DNA from: CAZSPL01 sp964608735
Lineage (GTDB): Bacteria; JAJVIF01; JAPKYR01; CAZSPL01
NCBI GenBank assembly: GCA_964608735.1
Contig: CAZSPL010000196.1
Location: forward strand, 1-7,557
Reading direction: 5' to 3'
DNA length: 7,557 bases
Position 1 is the first letter of the stretch. Every line of letters starts with the position of its first letter. The notes under the pieces were generated by a model. The model saw nothing but the letters and a program-made list of their open reading frames with translations, made no database searches and had not been told where the DNA came from. The position numbers and the translations under genes are program-made. This document shows positions 1 through 6,613 of the stretch, piece after piece.

Positions 1-829
1 AGGCATCGTGGAGTGAAATCGAAAGAATCTGCCGGTCTTTGATCCTGAGCAGCAATGGGAATTTCATGTACTTGGCCCCCTCATTCAGAATGTGATAAGC
101 AATAAACTTGTACTTGTGCGGCGAGCGAATACCTCTAAACGGTCTGAATAAGACAACTATTCTGGTATCAAGAAAAGGCAGGACTTTTTCTTCTATAAAC
201 CTTCTGGTCTTTTCATTGCACGAGTAGCAAAAAAATTCTTTTCCATTATTCCGGGAGATTCGCTTATCAATCCAATTACCCCCGAAATATTTGAGGCTCC
301 CCTGGTATAAACCTGTACTTTTTGATAACCAGAAATTCTTTAATCTTCGCCTGATTTGCCAAGCTTCTTGCGACTCTGCTTGGAGTTCTTCAAATGCCTT
401 CTCTACTTCAGAGACAAACCGCTCAATGGGCTCCTTCTTATGGATTATGCGGTAGAGCTCGACATTGAGAGACCGTGCAAAAAAACATCTTTTCGCGACA
501 AGCAATATCACCGGGAACCCCCGCCAGCCTGGCTTCCTCCTTAGTTTTTTTACTACGAAATCTATAGCGGCGTTACCGAATTTTGGATTAATCACGCTAC
601 CTTTCTGTGTTACAGTTATGCACTCAATATCTTGATCGATAGCAGGAACAATTCTCTCGTCAATTAAATGCCCAATAATTTTATGCCCTCTGTAAATAAA
701 GAACTTTTTCCCATCGCCCCTTGCCTTTAATATTCCGTACGCGGTTAATCCAATAACCCAGCTAAGAAACGCCAAGAAAACGATCCATGCAATAAATATT
801 AATCCACACGTCAAGCAGGAATAAACCAT
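1..829 (-). CDS. Unrecognised membrane-anchored protein, 3' end missing
   Basis: The minus strand is open without a stop from the ATG at 827-829 to the left edge, giving 276 codons, so this is a real but truncated gene. Residues about 9-34 form one long hydrophobic segment preceded by Cys5 and Cys8 (CxxC), consistent with an N-terminal membrane anchor or uncleaved signal. The remainder is basic and soluble-looking, with a probable helical stretch around 133-166, a second CxxC at 201-204 (CYSC) and a C-terminal part rich in Lys, Arg and Phe. The visible sequence shows no catalytic motif that I recognise. A four-G purine run at 837-840 lies 7 nt before the ATG as a weak ribosome binding site; an in-frame TTG at 842-844 is a less likely start. 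GC content is clearly lower than in the neighbouring protease gene (about 42% by eye), hinting at a different history. Function unknown. Confidence 0.8.
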   Translation of the reverse strand, partial: MVYSCLTCGLIFIAWIVFLAFLSWVIGLTAYGILKARGDGKKFFIYRGHKIIGHLIDERIVPAIDQDIECITVTQKGSVINPKFGNAAIDFVVKKLRRKPGWRGFPVILLVAKRCFFARSLNVELYRIIHKKEPIERFVSEVEKAFEELQAESQEAWQIRRRLKNFWLSKSTGLYQGSLKYFGGNWIDKRISRNNGKEFFCYSCNEKTRRFIEEKVLPFLDTRIVVLFRPFRGIRSPHKYKFIAYHILNEGAKYMKFPLLLRIKDRQILSISLHDA

Positions 830-846
830 TGGCGAACCCCGCAACC

Positions 847-863
847 CGGCTTCCCTGAAGCCG
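847..863 (-). other. Perfect 7-bp hairpin before the left-edge gene
   Basis: Arms CGGCTTC (847-853) and GAAGCCG (857-863) are exact reverse complements around a 3-nt loop. It lies 17 nt upstream of the ATG at 829. There is no T-run after it on either strand, so it does not look like an intrinsic terminator. It could be a 5' leader structure or have no function. Confidence 0.4.
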
Positions 864-870
864 TGGAAAA

Positions 871-900
871 ATCCTATTCAACGCTATGAAGTAAAATCAA
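871..900 (-). promoter_or_regulatory. Weak candidate promoter for the left-edge gene
   Basis: On the minus strand TTGATT (895-900) and TAGGAT (871-876) are separated by 18 nt and each match the sigma-70 hexamers at 4 of 6 positions. This is the best-looking pair in the 100-bp gap between the protease stop and the ATG at 829. It overlaps the T-rich tail of the weak terminator candidate, so at most one of the two readings may be real. Confidence 0.25.
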
Positions 901-914
901 ATCCCGGTTTCGGG
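893..914 (-). terminator. Weak candidate terminator after the protease gene
   Basis: On the minus strand a 4-bp stem CCCG/CGGG with an AAAC loop (903-914) is followed by ATTTGATTTT. It starts 15 nt after the TAG of the protease lipoprotein gene. The position and T-rich tail fit a terminator, but the stem is short and the tail is interrupted. Confidence 0.3.
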
Positions 915-929
915 GAAACAGGGCTACGC

Positions 930-1877
930 CTACAAAATAATCTTCAACCCGTCCGTATTCTCCGCAGCGTACAAATATTCCCCGTCGAAGAACAGCCCGT
1001 CCGCACCGTCGGTGGACGTCGCCCCCACCTGGTGAATGTCCCCGAAATCCGACCAGTCCACCGACCATACCGCGTTCGGGTAGCGCCCGAAATAGGCGTA
1101 CTGCGCGTCACGCGCCGCCACCCCCGCGCCGTTGCCGCTGGAGAAATTGAAGTTGCCGAGGTTCGATGTATTCGCCGGGTCGCTTATCCCAAGCACGTAC
1201 AGCCGGTGGTTCCACCAGTTGGTGACGAGCGCATAGTCGCCGTGGAGGGTGATTTCATACGTGTAATTCTGCAATGTCAGCGTCTTGGCCACCGATGGGT
1301 TCTCCGGATCAGTGGCATTCACCACCTTCACCCCCGCCGAACTGGTGCAGCACCATGCGAACCCCTCCCGCGCCGCGATGCCGTAAATCCCCTGGTTGTT
1401 CCCGAGGCTGATGTCGCTCTTGTGCACCGGCGCCGACGGGTCGCTGATATCGATGATGTAAAGCCGCCCCGAGTAGTTGCCGAGGTAGCAGATGCCGTCG
1501 GCGACATAAACATCCAGCGCCTCGGTGCCCGCGTTGTAGCTCCCGACGAGCGATGGCCCGCCCGCCGCATCGGGATCGACGATGATAAGCCCGTCGTAGC
1601 ACGATGCATACACATAATCCTGCGCATCGTAATACTGGATGCCGTAACACCCTTCCGCCGGGTATGAATCGATAAGCACCGGGTTGTCGGCATCGGTGCA
1701 GTCCACTATCGAAATTCCCGCATCCCCGCTGGCGAGGTATGCGATCTTGTCATGCGCCCAGACTTCCCACGAATCCCCGGGAAGATCCAGCTCACCGATT
1801 ACCTCCGGGTTCGCCGGGTCGGCATTGGCGTCGGGAGTCGCATCCAGCCAGATTTCGTTCAAATCCTCGTTACCCAG
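930..1877 (-). repeat. Direct repeat copy A: FN3 tail plus propeller coding segment
   Basis: This segment encodes the end of the FN3-like domain and the whole propeller of the protease. It is homologous in sequence and orientation to 6614-7555. Both copies run from a GNED motif through DLPGD and HDKIAYLA to an identical C-terminal GLKIIL. Protein identity is about 60-65% by eye. This is diverged gene duplication, not an exact repeat. Confidence 0.85.
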
Positions 1878-4517
1878 CGAATCCTCCGCCCGTATCAAGA
1901 ACCAGTATGTCTGCCCGTTCTCGAGCCCGGTCACCTTGCCGGCATGGTCGTAATCCTCCCCGCCCCACCAGTATGAAATCCCCTCTATCATCGAACCGGT
2001 GCTGATTTCGGGCGGGAATTCATCGTCCCAGTAGACATTGTAATGCGTCGGCTGGCTCAAAATGTCGGTCGCATTGTTCCAGTAAAGCACCGCCGATTCG
2101 TATTTCGACTCCGTGAACTGCAAACCGACCGTGTCATCCCACGCCGGCGGCACATGATCCTGCCCGACGACCGTGTAATCGGTGAAAATCGGGAACGGGT
2201 CATCCCGAAGCGGCGTCTTCTGCGAGATGGCGACATCCTTGTATGTCCTGAGCCCGATGCCGAACTCGACATTATATCCGAGCTCGTTCGGGCCGACATC
2301 AGCCACTATGAAATACCTCAGCGGCTTGTTATATGTGCATACATCGTACAATTCATCGAAGACGACCTGGTTGACGCCGCCATCCGACGGCACCACGCTT
2401 CCGACCGCGGTATCGCCGAACGCCTCCCAACTACCGGAGCCGTTCGTGTCTTCGTAGAGGCGAAGGTGGTTCACGAGTCCGATGGGGATATCCCCGGCAA
2501 TATACGCCCTGATTTTGTCGAGCGTGATTAAAAGGTTCGTGTAAATTTCGAGCTTGAGCATGGGGACGGCGGGGCTTCCGTCGAGGATGAACACCGGGGC
2601 GAGGGATTCCCACTCTATCCACCATTCCCGCGGCTCGGAATAGGCGCGTATGCGGAAATTCGATGTGTTAAATTCCTCCGGCGAGAATACTCGTGCATAT
2701 AATTTCTGCCCCTCGGCCACCATCGCGCCGATTGTCTCGAACGGGCGCTGATCGCCGTTCGGGCCGGTGCTGCTCGCGGCCACGACCCCGAGGTCGGGGC
2801 TGAGATACAGCTCCATGTCGAGGTCTTCCCCGGTGGTGATGGTGTCCATATCGATGACAAGCAAGCCGGTGGTATCCGCTTCGATGACGAAAATATCCTC
2901 GAAATCGTAATCCGCCGATGTCGACACGTCGAAAATGTTGTCGTAAAACCACTCCCCGTCGGGCGCGACCGGGATATGGCCGTTACCATCGAACATCGCT
3001 TCGTTCGGCTCGCTGCCGTATATCGCGCGCCACACATTGACCCGCCCCCATCCGGACTGGTCGTCATGCCCGGGAGTGTATAAATCATCGGCCGTATATT
3101 TCATCCGGTCCCACATTTCGAGGGCGGTCATTTCCGGAAACGCGGATTTCAGCAGGCCGAAGCATCCCGCGAGGCACGGGCAGGAGCACGATGTTCCGCC
3201 GAATGTCCCGCGCGCGACCCCGTCGTAGTATTCGCTGTCGCCGCCGTAATGTGTCGATACATATAAATAACCCGGCGCCATCAATTCGAGTTTCTCCCCC
3301 CAGTTGGAGCCCCAGCCGTACTGGTCGGGCGTGACGCGCTTGACATCGCGGCGCGTGCCCGCGCTGTTGTAATAAGAACATGTCGCGCCGACCCTGAGCA
3401 CTTCGGGCCACGAATTGGGCCAGGTATCCTGCGACGAGTTGTCGTTTCCGGCGGATGCGCATGGCAGCATGCCGTTGCCGTTGTCCCATACCGCGATGAA
3501 TGTCTGGTGCATTATCTCGCTTTCGCTATAGCCGTGGAACGACATGCTTACCACGGCGGCGCCGTTGTCATAGGCATACTGCGCGCCCTCGATGACCTCA
3601 TCGTTGGCGAGCGCGGTGCGGAGCGGCATCACCTTTACGCCGGGCGCGACGCCGGTCATGCCGACGGAGTTATCCTGCTCGGCCACGACGACCCCGGAAC
3701 AGCCGGTGCCGTGGCTGTATGTATCCCACGTGTCGCCGTCGTCACCGGCGAAATCCCACCCGTGGCAGTCGTCGATATAGCCGTTGTCGTCATCGTCGAT
3801 GCCGTTGTCGGGGATTTCATCCTCGTTTGTCCAGATTTGATTGGCGAGATCCTCGTGGGACCAGCGGATGCCGGTATCCAGCACCGCCACCGCGACATCC
3901 GCCGAGCCCTTGCTGACCGGCCAGCATAGCGACGCCCCGATAACATTCGGCCCCCACTGGTCGAGCTTGTAGCTCCACGGGTCGTCATCGGAGTCGCCGT
4001 CGAACTCGAACATCGGGTCGTTCGGATAATACGGCGCGCTGGTCGGATAATAAATGATGTTCGGCTCGGCGTAACGTACCTCCGGGCGCGTTTTGAGCTT
4101 CTCGACAACCCGCTCCACCGCTTCATCCGAATCGATGTGCAGCTTGTAGAGGACGGCCCACTTGAGCTTGATTTCTTTCATGAGGGACAGGCCGTGCGAT
4201 TTCGCGACCGGGTAGAGCGCCGATGCGTCAACGCCGTCGTTCAGTACGACGAGAACTTCATTATCCTTATATAATGGATGCCCGCCATATATCGGATGTT
4301 CGGCGGATGATGGAAGGCCGTCCGACGCGCCGGGGGCCATGTATTCATACGGATGCAATCCCTTATACGGTACCGAGTTATCCGCAGCCCCGATGCCGAG
4401 CGAGTTGTCGGCGTCATCGCCGCGCATCGACGGCGCGATGCTTCCACCGCCGCTGCATCCGCCCATGATGACGATTATCGCGAGAAAGATTGCGAGAGGA
4501 AACAGGATACGGCTCAT
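930..4517 (-). CDS. Subtilisin-like (S8) protease lipoprotein with FN3-like and LVIVD propeller domains
   Basis: A 1195-residue secreted serine endopeptidase of the subtilase family. Residues 1-21 are a lipoprotein signal peptide (MSR, a hydrophobic core, then MGGC with lipidated Cys21 and Ser22 at +2). Residues 86-153 resemble an I9 inhibitor propeptide. The catalytic domain spans about 188-501 with Asp214 (VLDTG), His269 (SHGTG), oxyanion Asn358 (SAGN) and Ser443 (GGTSCSCP), so the triad is intact. An Asp-rich loop at 233-256 (NGIDDDDNGYIDD) is typical of Ca-binding insertions. Then come a PPC-like beta domain (about 513-627), an unassigned beta-rich domain (628-785), an FN3-like domain (789-895) and a seven-bladed LVIVD-type beta-propeller (902-1195). 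I chose the ATG at 4517 because it begins the signal peptide and has GGGAG 6 nt upstream. The open frame extends to an ATG at 4604, but that start would overlap abiEii and bury the signal peptide. The protein probably processes extracellular or periplasmic protein while lipid-anchored, and the propeller may bind substrate or partner. The natural substrate is unknown. Confidence 0.93.
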   Translation of the reverse strand: MSRILFPLAIFLAIIVIMGGCSGGGSIAPSMRGDDADNSLGIGAADNSVPYKGLHPYEYMAPGASDGLPSSAEHPIYGGHPLYKDNEVLVVLNDGVDASALYPVAKSHGLSLMKEIKLKWAVLYKLHIDSDEAVERVVEKLKTRPEVRYAEPNIIYYPTSAPYYPNDPMFEFDGDSDDDPWSYKLDQWGPNVIGASLCWPVSKGSADVAVAVLDTGIRWSHEDLANQIWTNEDEIPDNGIDDDDNGYIDDCHGWDFAGDDGDTWDTYSHGTGCSGVVVAEQDNSVGMTGVAPGVKVMPLRTALANDEVIEGAQYAYDNGAAVVSMSFHGYSESEIMHQTFIAVWDNGNGMLPCASAGNDNSSQDTWPNSWPEVLRVGATCSYYNSAGTRRDVKRVTPDQYGWGSNWGEKLELMAPGYLYVSTHYGGDSEYYDGVARGTFGGTSCSCPCLAGCFGLLKSAFPEMTALEMWDRMKYTADDLYTPGHDDQSGWGRVNVWRAIYGSEPNEAMFDGNGHIPVAPDGEWFYDNIFDVSTSADYDFEDIFVIEADTTGLLVIDMDTITTGEDLDMELYLSPDLGVVAASSTGPNGDQRPFETIGAMVAEGQKLYARVFSPEEFNTSNFRIRAYSEPREWWIEWESLAPVFILDGSPAVPMLKLEIYTNLLITLDKIRAYIAGDIPIGLVNHLRLYEDTNGSGSWEAFGDTAVGSVVPSDGGVNQVVFDELYDVCTYNKPLRYFIVADVGPNELGYNVEFGIGLRTYKDVAISQKTPLRDDPFPIFTDYTVVGQDHVPPAWDDTVGLQFTESKYESAVLYWNNATDILSQPTHYNVYWDDEFPPEISTGSMIEGISYWWGGEDYDHAGKVTGLENGQTYWFLIRAEDSLGNEDLNEIWLDATPDANADPANPEVIGELDLPGDSWEVWAHDKIAYLASGDAGISIVDCTDADNPVLIDSYPAEGCYGIQYYDAQDYVYASCYDGLIIVDPDAAGGPSLVGSYNAGTEALDVYVADGICYLGNYSGRLYIIDISDPSAPVHKSDISLGNNQGIYGIAAREGFAWCCTSSAGVKVVNATDPENPSVAKTLTLQNYTYEITLHGDYALVTNWWNHRLYVLGISDPANTSNLGNFNFSSGNGAGVAARDAQYAYFGRYPNAVWSVDWSDFGDIHQVGATSTDGADGLFFDGEYLYAAENTDGLKIIL

Positions 4518-4523
4518 AACAAA

Positions 4524-4528
4524 CTCCC
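4524..4528 (-). promoter_or_regulatory. Ribosome binding site that fixes the protease start
   Basis: GGGAG on the minus strand lies 6 nt before the ATG at 4517. No comparable site was seen before the upstream ATG at 4604. This supports a start directly at the lipoprotein signal peptide. Confidence 0.7.
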
Positions 4529-4551
4529 GGCTGGTACTTCTTCGAACCCCT

Positions 4552-4580
4552 ATTATAAGGGTGTCTGCCGTATCCCGCAA
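4552..4580 (-). promoter_or_regulatory. Candidate promoter of the protease gene, inside the abiEii 3' end
   Basis: On the minus strand a perfect -10 box TATAAT (4552-4557) contains the TAA stop of abiEii. TTGCGG (4575-4580) is 17 nt upstream and matches the -35 consensus only at TTG. Transcription would begin about 7 nt downstream of the -10, giving a leader of roughly 28 nt that contains the GGGAG ribosome binding site. The protease gene could therefore be transcribed independently of abiE. The weak -35 is the main doubt. Confidence 0.5.
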
Positions 4581-5545
4581 TCTTTCACATTCCGCGCCTT
4601 CCATTTCAACATCGGCTGTTCACTGATCTTAACGGCAAGTTCCTTATTACCGGTAAGCAGCTCCGGAATAATCTCCCCCTCATCAAGAAGCTTGTTCAGG
4701 AATTCTCTTTCCCCGTCTGTAAAGGGGAATAAGATGCCGAGCGCGTCGCGAGTTTCCTTGATAATGCGCTCCGCCCAGGCAATAGTATCTCCGGCTTCAG
4801 TAGCGAAACCCATTCTCAGCATCGGAAGCAGCTCATTAGCGAGATCCTTGGGATTGAATCTCAGTTGGTCAGCGGAAACAACTCGCCAGNNNNNNNNNNA
4901 GTCCTTGCGATTCATGCCGCCATACACGACGAACGCGATTCTGAGTTTGTCGCTTTCCAGCCCCGGCGAAGTCAATAGCGTATGAGCATCAAATAGGTCT
5001 CTGGGCGTCCCGCGCGACATCAGGGCGCAGAGCTTCCCTGCCGCCAGCTCATGGATATCAACAACTGGAATACCAGCCGCCGAGTATGAGCCCACCATCC
5101 TGGAATCCTGAATTTCAACAGGCCACAATGGAGTCCTGAACATGAAACTCACATCGACTTGAAGGTTCGCTTCCTGCCCAGTTGAGCTATCATAGCGAAG
5201 CCGCCACTTGCCTCCCGCATGGTCAGAGGGAACGCGCACTATCGTTAAGCTTTCACGCTCGCATACAGCTCTTATAGCTTTTACTATGTCCGGACGCTCG
5301 GCTTCCATAGCCTCTCGACCGGCTTGTCCGATGTAATTTAGATCTATATCCACCGAAAGCCTGGGGACATCTGAACAGAACAGATTAAGGGCTGTGCCGC
5401 CTTTTAAAGCCAAACGGTTCCTTAGAAAAGGATGTTCGAAGAATGCTGGAAGAAGGTTCAGGAGTTGGATGACCTTCTCAAGCATTTCGTGACGAAAACC
5501 GGTAGCTGCGACCTCAAGAGCCAGTTTTTCCCTTGATATTCTCAC
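4553..5545 (-). CDS. abiEii: AbiEii nucleotidyltransferase-like toxin of a type IV toxin-antitoxin system
   Basis: The toxin half of an AbiE abortive-infection system, a DNA-polymerase-beta-like nucleotidyltransferase fold protein of the COG2253 type acting in the cytoplasm. Counting from the GTG at 5543-5545, the motifs are LKGGTAL (GGT at 49-51) followed by the metal-binding pair Asp66 and Asp68 (SVDIDLNY), a third acidic strand with Asp131 (QVDVSF), and the signature block around Lys171, Arg178, Arg182-Asp183 and Asp186 (AGKLCAL, RGTPRDLFD). About 330 residues is normal for the family. The GTG at 5545 gives a 4-nt GTGA overlap with the antitoxin stop and has GGGAAG 7 nt upstream; a GTG at 5560 would add five residues with a poorer site. 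Ten Ns at 4890-4899 translate as four unknown residues between RKD and WRVVS. AbiEi normally counteracts this toxin without binding it. The exact NTP and target in this family are not settled for most members. Confidence 0.93.
   Translation of the reverse strand: MRISREKLALEVAATGFRHEMLEKVIQLLNLLPAFFEHPFLRNRLALKGGTALNLFCSDVPRLSVDIDLNYIGQAGREAMEAERPDIVKAIRAVCERESLTIVRVPSDHAGGKWRLRYDSSTGQEANLQVDVSFMFRTPLWPVEIQDSRMVGSYSAAGIPVVDIHELAAGKLCALMSRGTPRDLFDAHTLLTSPGLESDKLRIAFVVYGGMNRKDXXXXWRVVSADQLRFNPKDLANELLPMLRMGFATEAGDTIAWAERIIKETRDALGILFPFTDGEREFLNKLLDEGEIIPELLTGNKELAVKISEQPMLKWKARNVKDCGIRQTPL
4890..4899. other. Assembly gap (10 Ns) inside abiEii
   Basis: Ten undetermined bases interrupt the toxin gene. 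Coding-strand flanks end in AAGGACT and resume with CTGGCGA, so they share CT. Collapsing the Ns and the shared CT removes exactly 12 nt and yields AAG GAC TGG CGA (K-D-W-R) in frame. The gap is therefore probably a scaffolding artefact with no missing sequence. Confidence 0.95.
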
Positions 5546-6348
5546 AGTACTTCTTCCCACGAGCGCTCTATTATTTCAACCGGAACTACCAGGTTCCATT
5601 CCTTCAAGAATCGGTTAGGCTTCTTGCTTAGGCGGTCAAAATAATGAGGGCTTTTGGGTCTATGCTTCTTGAGCGGTTCGAGGTGCTTATCTTCAACCAT
5701 CAATGACTCACTGTGCTGATCGAGGAAGAATCCCACCTTGGCTACTGTCGAAGAGTTTTCAAGAAGCAGCGAATATTCGACAACCTTGTCTATATTAAAG
5801 AACTCCACCATTTCCAGCGAACGCCATATCTCTTCCCAGCTCCCGCCAAGATTAGGTCTATCGAGCATGTCGACAAGTGTCCTTTCAAAAGATGTTATCC
5901 TGAGGTTGATGCCGGTTCTTTCCATTACATTCACATCAAAGAACTCGTTGCAGTTCCTCCTGAGCGCTTTGGGGAACAAAACACCCTTGAATCGTACTGA
6001 TTTGAAATACCATGGAGCAAGCCTTTTCCCTGTTTGAAATGTAAACAGGTTAGTTACCGAATAAGCCTTGCCATAGAACTCAAGGGCAGTGTGATATGCA
6101 AGCACGGCATCTTCAGCCAGTTTTGAAGCTATGATATAAGGATCGACAACGATTTCCGCCGGATCCACTCCCCGCGGCACCACTGCATACAGCCCCCGCC
6201 GGATCCCCGTGATATGGTTACCGCGAGTGTGTTGCTCCAGAAGCCAGTCCTGTTTTCTCTCATGAATAGGACCAAAGGATTGCAGGTATTTCACGAATTC
6301 ATCGTGTGTGAAAACGGGGTTCCTGTTGAAGAATTCTCTTACGTCCAT
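5542..6348 (-). CDS. abiEi: AbiEi antitoxin and autorepressor of a type IV toxin-antitoxin system
   Basis: A 268-residue AbiEi-family protein, the antitoxin and transcriptional repressor of the AbiE module. Residues about 1-60 fit the N-terminal winged helix-turn-helix, with ITGIRRGLYAVVP (46-58) as the likely wing. The stretch PYIIASKLAEDAVLAYHTAL (70-89) and following beta strands are typical of the antitoxin body, and a helical C-terminal domain starts near ITSFERTLVDMLDRP (151-165). The ATG at 6346-6348 has a purine-rich GTGAGAGG just upstream. Its TGA stop overlaps the toxin start as GTGA, so the two are translationally coupled in the family's usual antitoxin-first order. In characterised systems AbiEi binds inverted repeats in its own promoter and represses the operon; the palindrome at 6376-6400 is the obvious target here. 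GC content is lower than in the flanking propeller genes. Confidence 0.92.
   Translation of the reverse strand: MDVREFFNRNPVFTHDEFVKYLQSFGPIHERKQDWLLEQHTRGNHITGIRRGLYAVVPRGVDPAEIVVDPYIIASKLAEDAVLAYHTALEFYGKAYSVTNLFTFQTGKRLAPWYFKSVRFKGVLFPKALRRNCNEFFDVNVMERTGINLRITSFERTLVDMLDRPNLGGSWEEIWRSLEMVEFFNIDKVVEYSLLLENSSTVAKVGFFLDQHSESLMVEDKHLEPLKKHRPKSPHYFDRLSKKPNRFLKEWNLVVPVEIIERSWEEVL
5553..5558 (-). promoter_or_regulatory. Ribosome binding site that decides the abiEii start
   Basis: GGGAAG on the minus strand lies 7 nt before the GTG at 5545 and inside the 3' end of abiEi. It favours that GTG over the one at 5560. Confidence 0.6.
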
Positions 6349-6374
6349 TGGCCTCTCACTTGAATTTATTCTTT

Positions 6375-6403
6375 AATATACAGCATATTATGCTGTATAT
6401 CAA
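6375..6403 (-). promoter_or_regulatory. abiE operon promoter (sigma-70 type)
   Basis: On the minus strand TTGATA (6398-6403, 5 of 6 to TTGACA) and TATATT (6375-6380, 5 of 6 to TATAAT) are separated by exactly 17 nt. Transcription would start near 6368, leaving a leader of about 20 nt before the abiEi ATG. The spacer is occupied by the operator palindrome. Confidence 0.75.
6376..6400 (-). promoter_or_regulatory. Probable AbiEi operator: perfect 12+1+12 palindrome
   Basis: Arms ATATACAGCATA (6376-6387) and TATGCTGTATAT (6389-6400) are exact reverse complements around one base. The palindrome covers the whole spacer and parts of both promoter hexamers, so a bound protein would block RNA polymerase. 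AbiEi proteins are known to bind inverted repeats in their own promoters. The assignment to this AbiEi is inferred from position. Confidence 0.75.
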
Positions 6404-6413
6404 TGCGTATCAG

Positions 6414-6441
6414 CAAGAATTTCAGGATTTTTGAATTCTTG
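6414..6441. repeat. 8-bp inverted repeat between the two operator copies
   Basis: CAAGAATT (6414-6421) and AATTCTTG (6434-6441) are exact reverse complements 12 nt apart, in AT-rich DNA just upstream of the abiE -35 box. It lacks a U-tract and is unlike the operator sequence. It may be a protein site or chance in AT-rich sequence. Confidence 0.35.
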
Positions 6442-6454
6442 AATAAATGCATCC

Positions 6455-6479
6455 ATATACAGCACATAAGGCTGCGATA
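6455..6479 (-). promoter_or_regulatory. Degenerate second AbiEi operator
   Basis: ATATACAGCA (6455-6464) is identical to the first ten bases of the main operator. It is followed at about the right distance by GCTGCGATA, an imperfect version of the other arm (GCTGTATAT). The centre is about 79 bp upstream of the main palindrome. Two inverted repeats per promoter with cooperative binding is known for the AbiE system of Streptococcus agalactiae; this copy fits that layout but is weaker. Confidence 0.5.
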
Positions 6480-6557
6480 GTATGCATATCGTCAAGTGTG
6501 TGGAGACCATTTCGGGCCGGTCGCTATCTCGTACTGGAATTAACAGGTCATGAGCAG

Positions 6558-6586
6558 TTAAAAACCCGGCATTCGGATGCCGGGTT
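6558..6586 (-). terminator. Intrinsic terminator of the upstream propeller gene
   Basis: AACCCGGCAT (6563-6572) and ATGCCGGGTT (6577-6586) form a perfect 10-bp stem with a 4-nt loop. On the minus strand it is followed by further Ts (TTTAA). It begins 27 nt after the TAG at 6614-6616 and insulates the propeller gene from abiE. Confidence 0.85.
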
Positions 6587-6613
6587 ATGAACGCGATTGG
6601 TGGGATGAAGGGG

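Noticed and set aside
356..544. Plus-strand 62-codon open frame
   Set aside because: It lies opposite the continuous minus-strand frame of the left-edge gene and has no supporting features.
1032..1667. Plus-strand open frame of 211 codons opposite the propeller
   Set aside because: It is antisense to the protease propeller. A similar plus-strand frame lies opposite the paralogue at 6587-7348. The resemblance mirrors the conserved sense sequence, and GC-rich third positions keep antisense stops rare. The translation is Arg/Val/Ala-rich without domain features.
4518..4604. Longer N-terminus of the protease starting at 4604
   Set aside because: It would overlap abiEii by 52 nt, place 29 charged residues before the lipoprotein signal peptide and lacks a good ribosome binding site.
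6471..6494. TATGCATA palindrome and nearby ATGCAT copies upstream of abiE
   Set aside because: Short AT-rich palindromes are expected by chance, and there is no positional link to a promoter.
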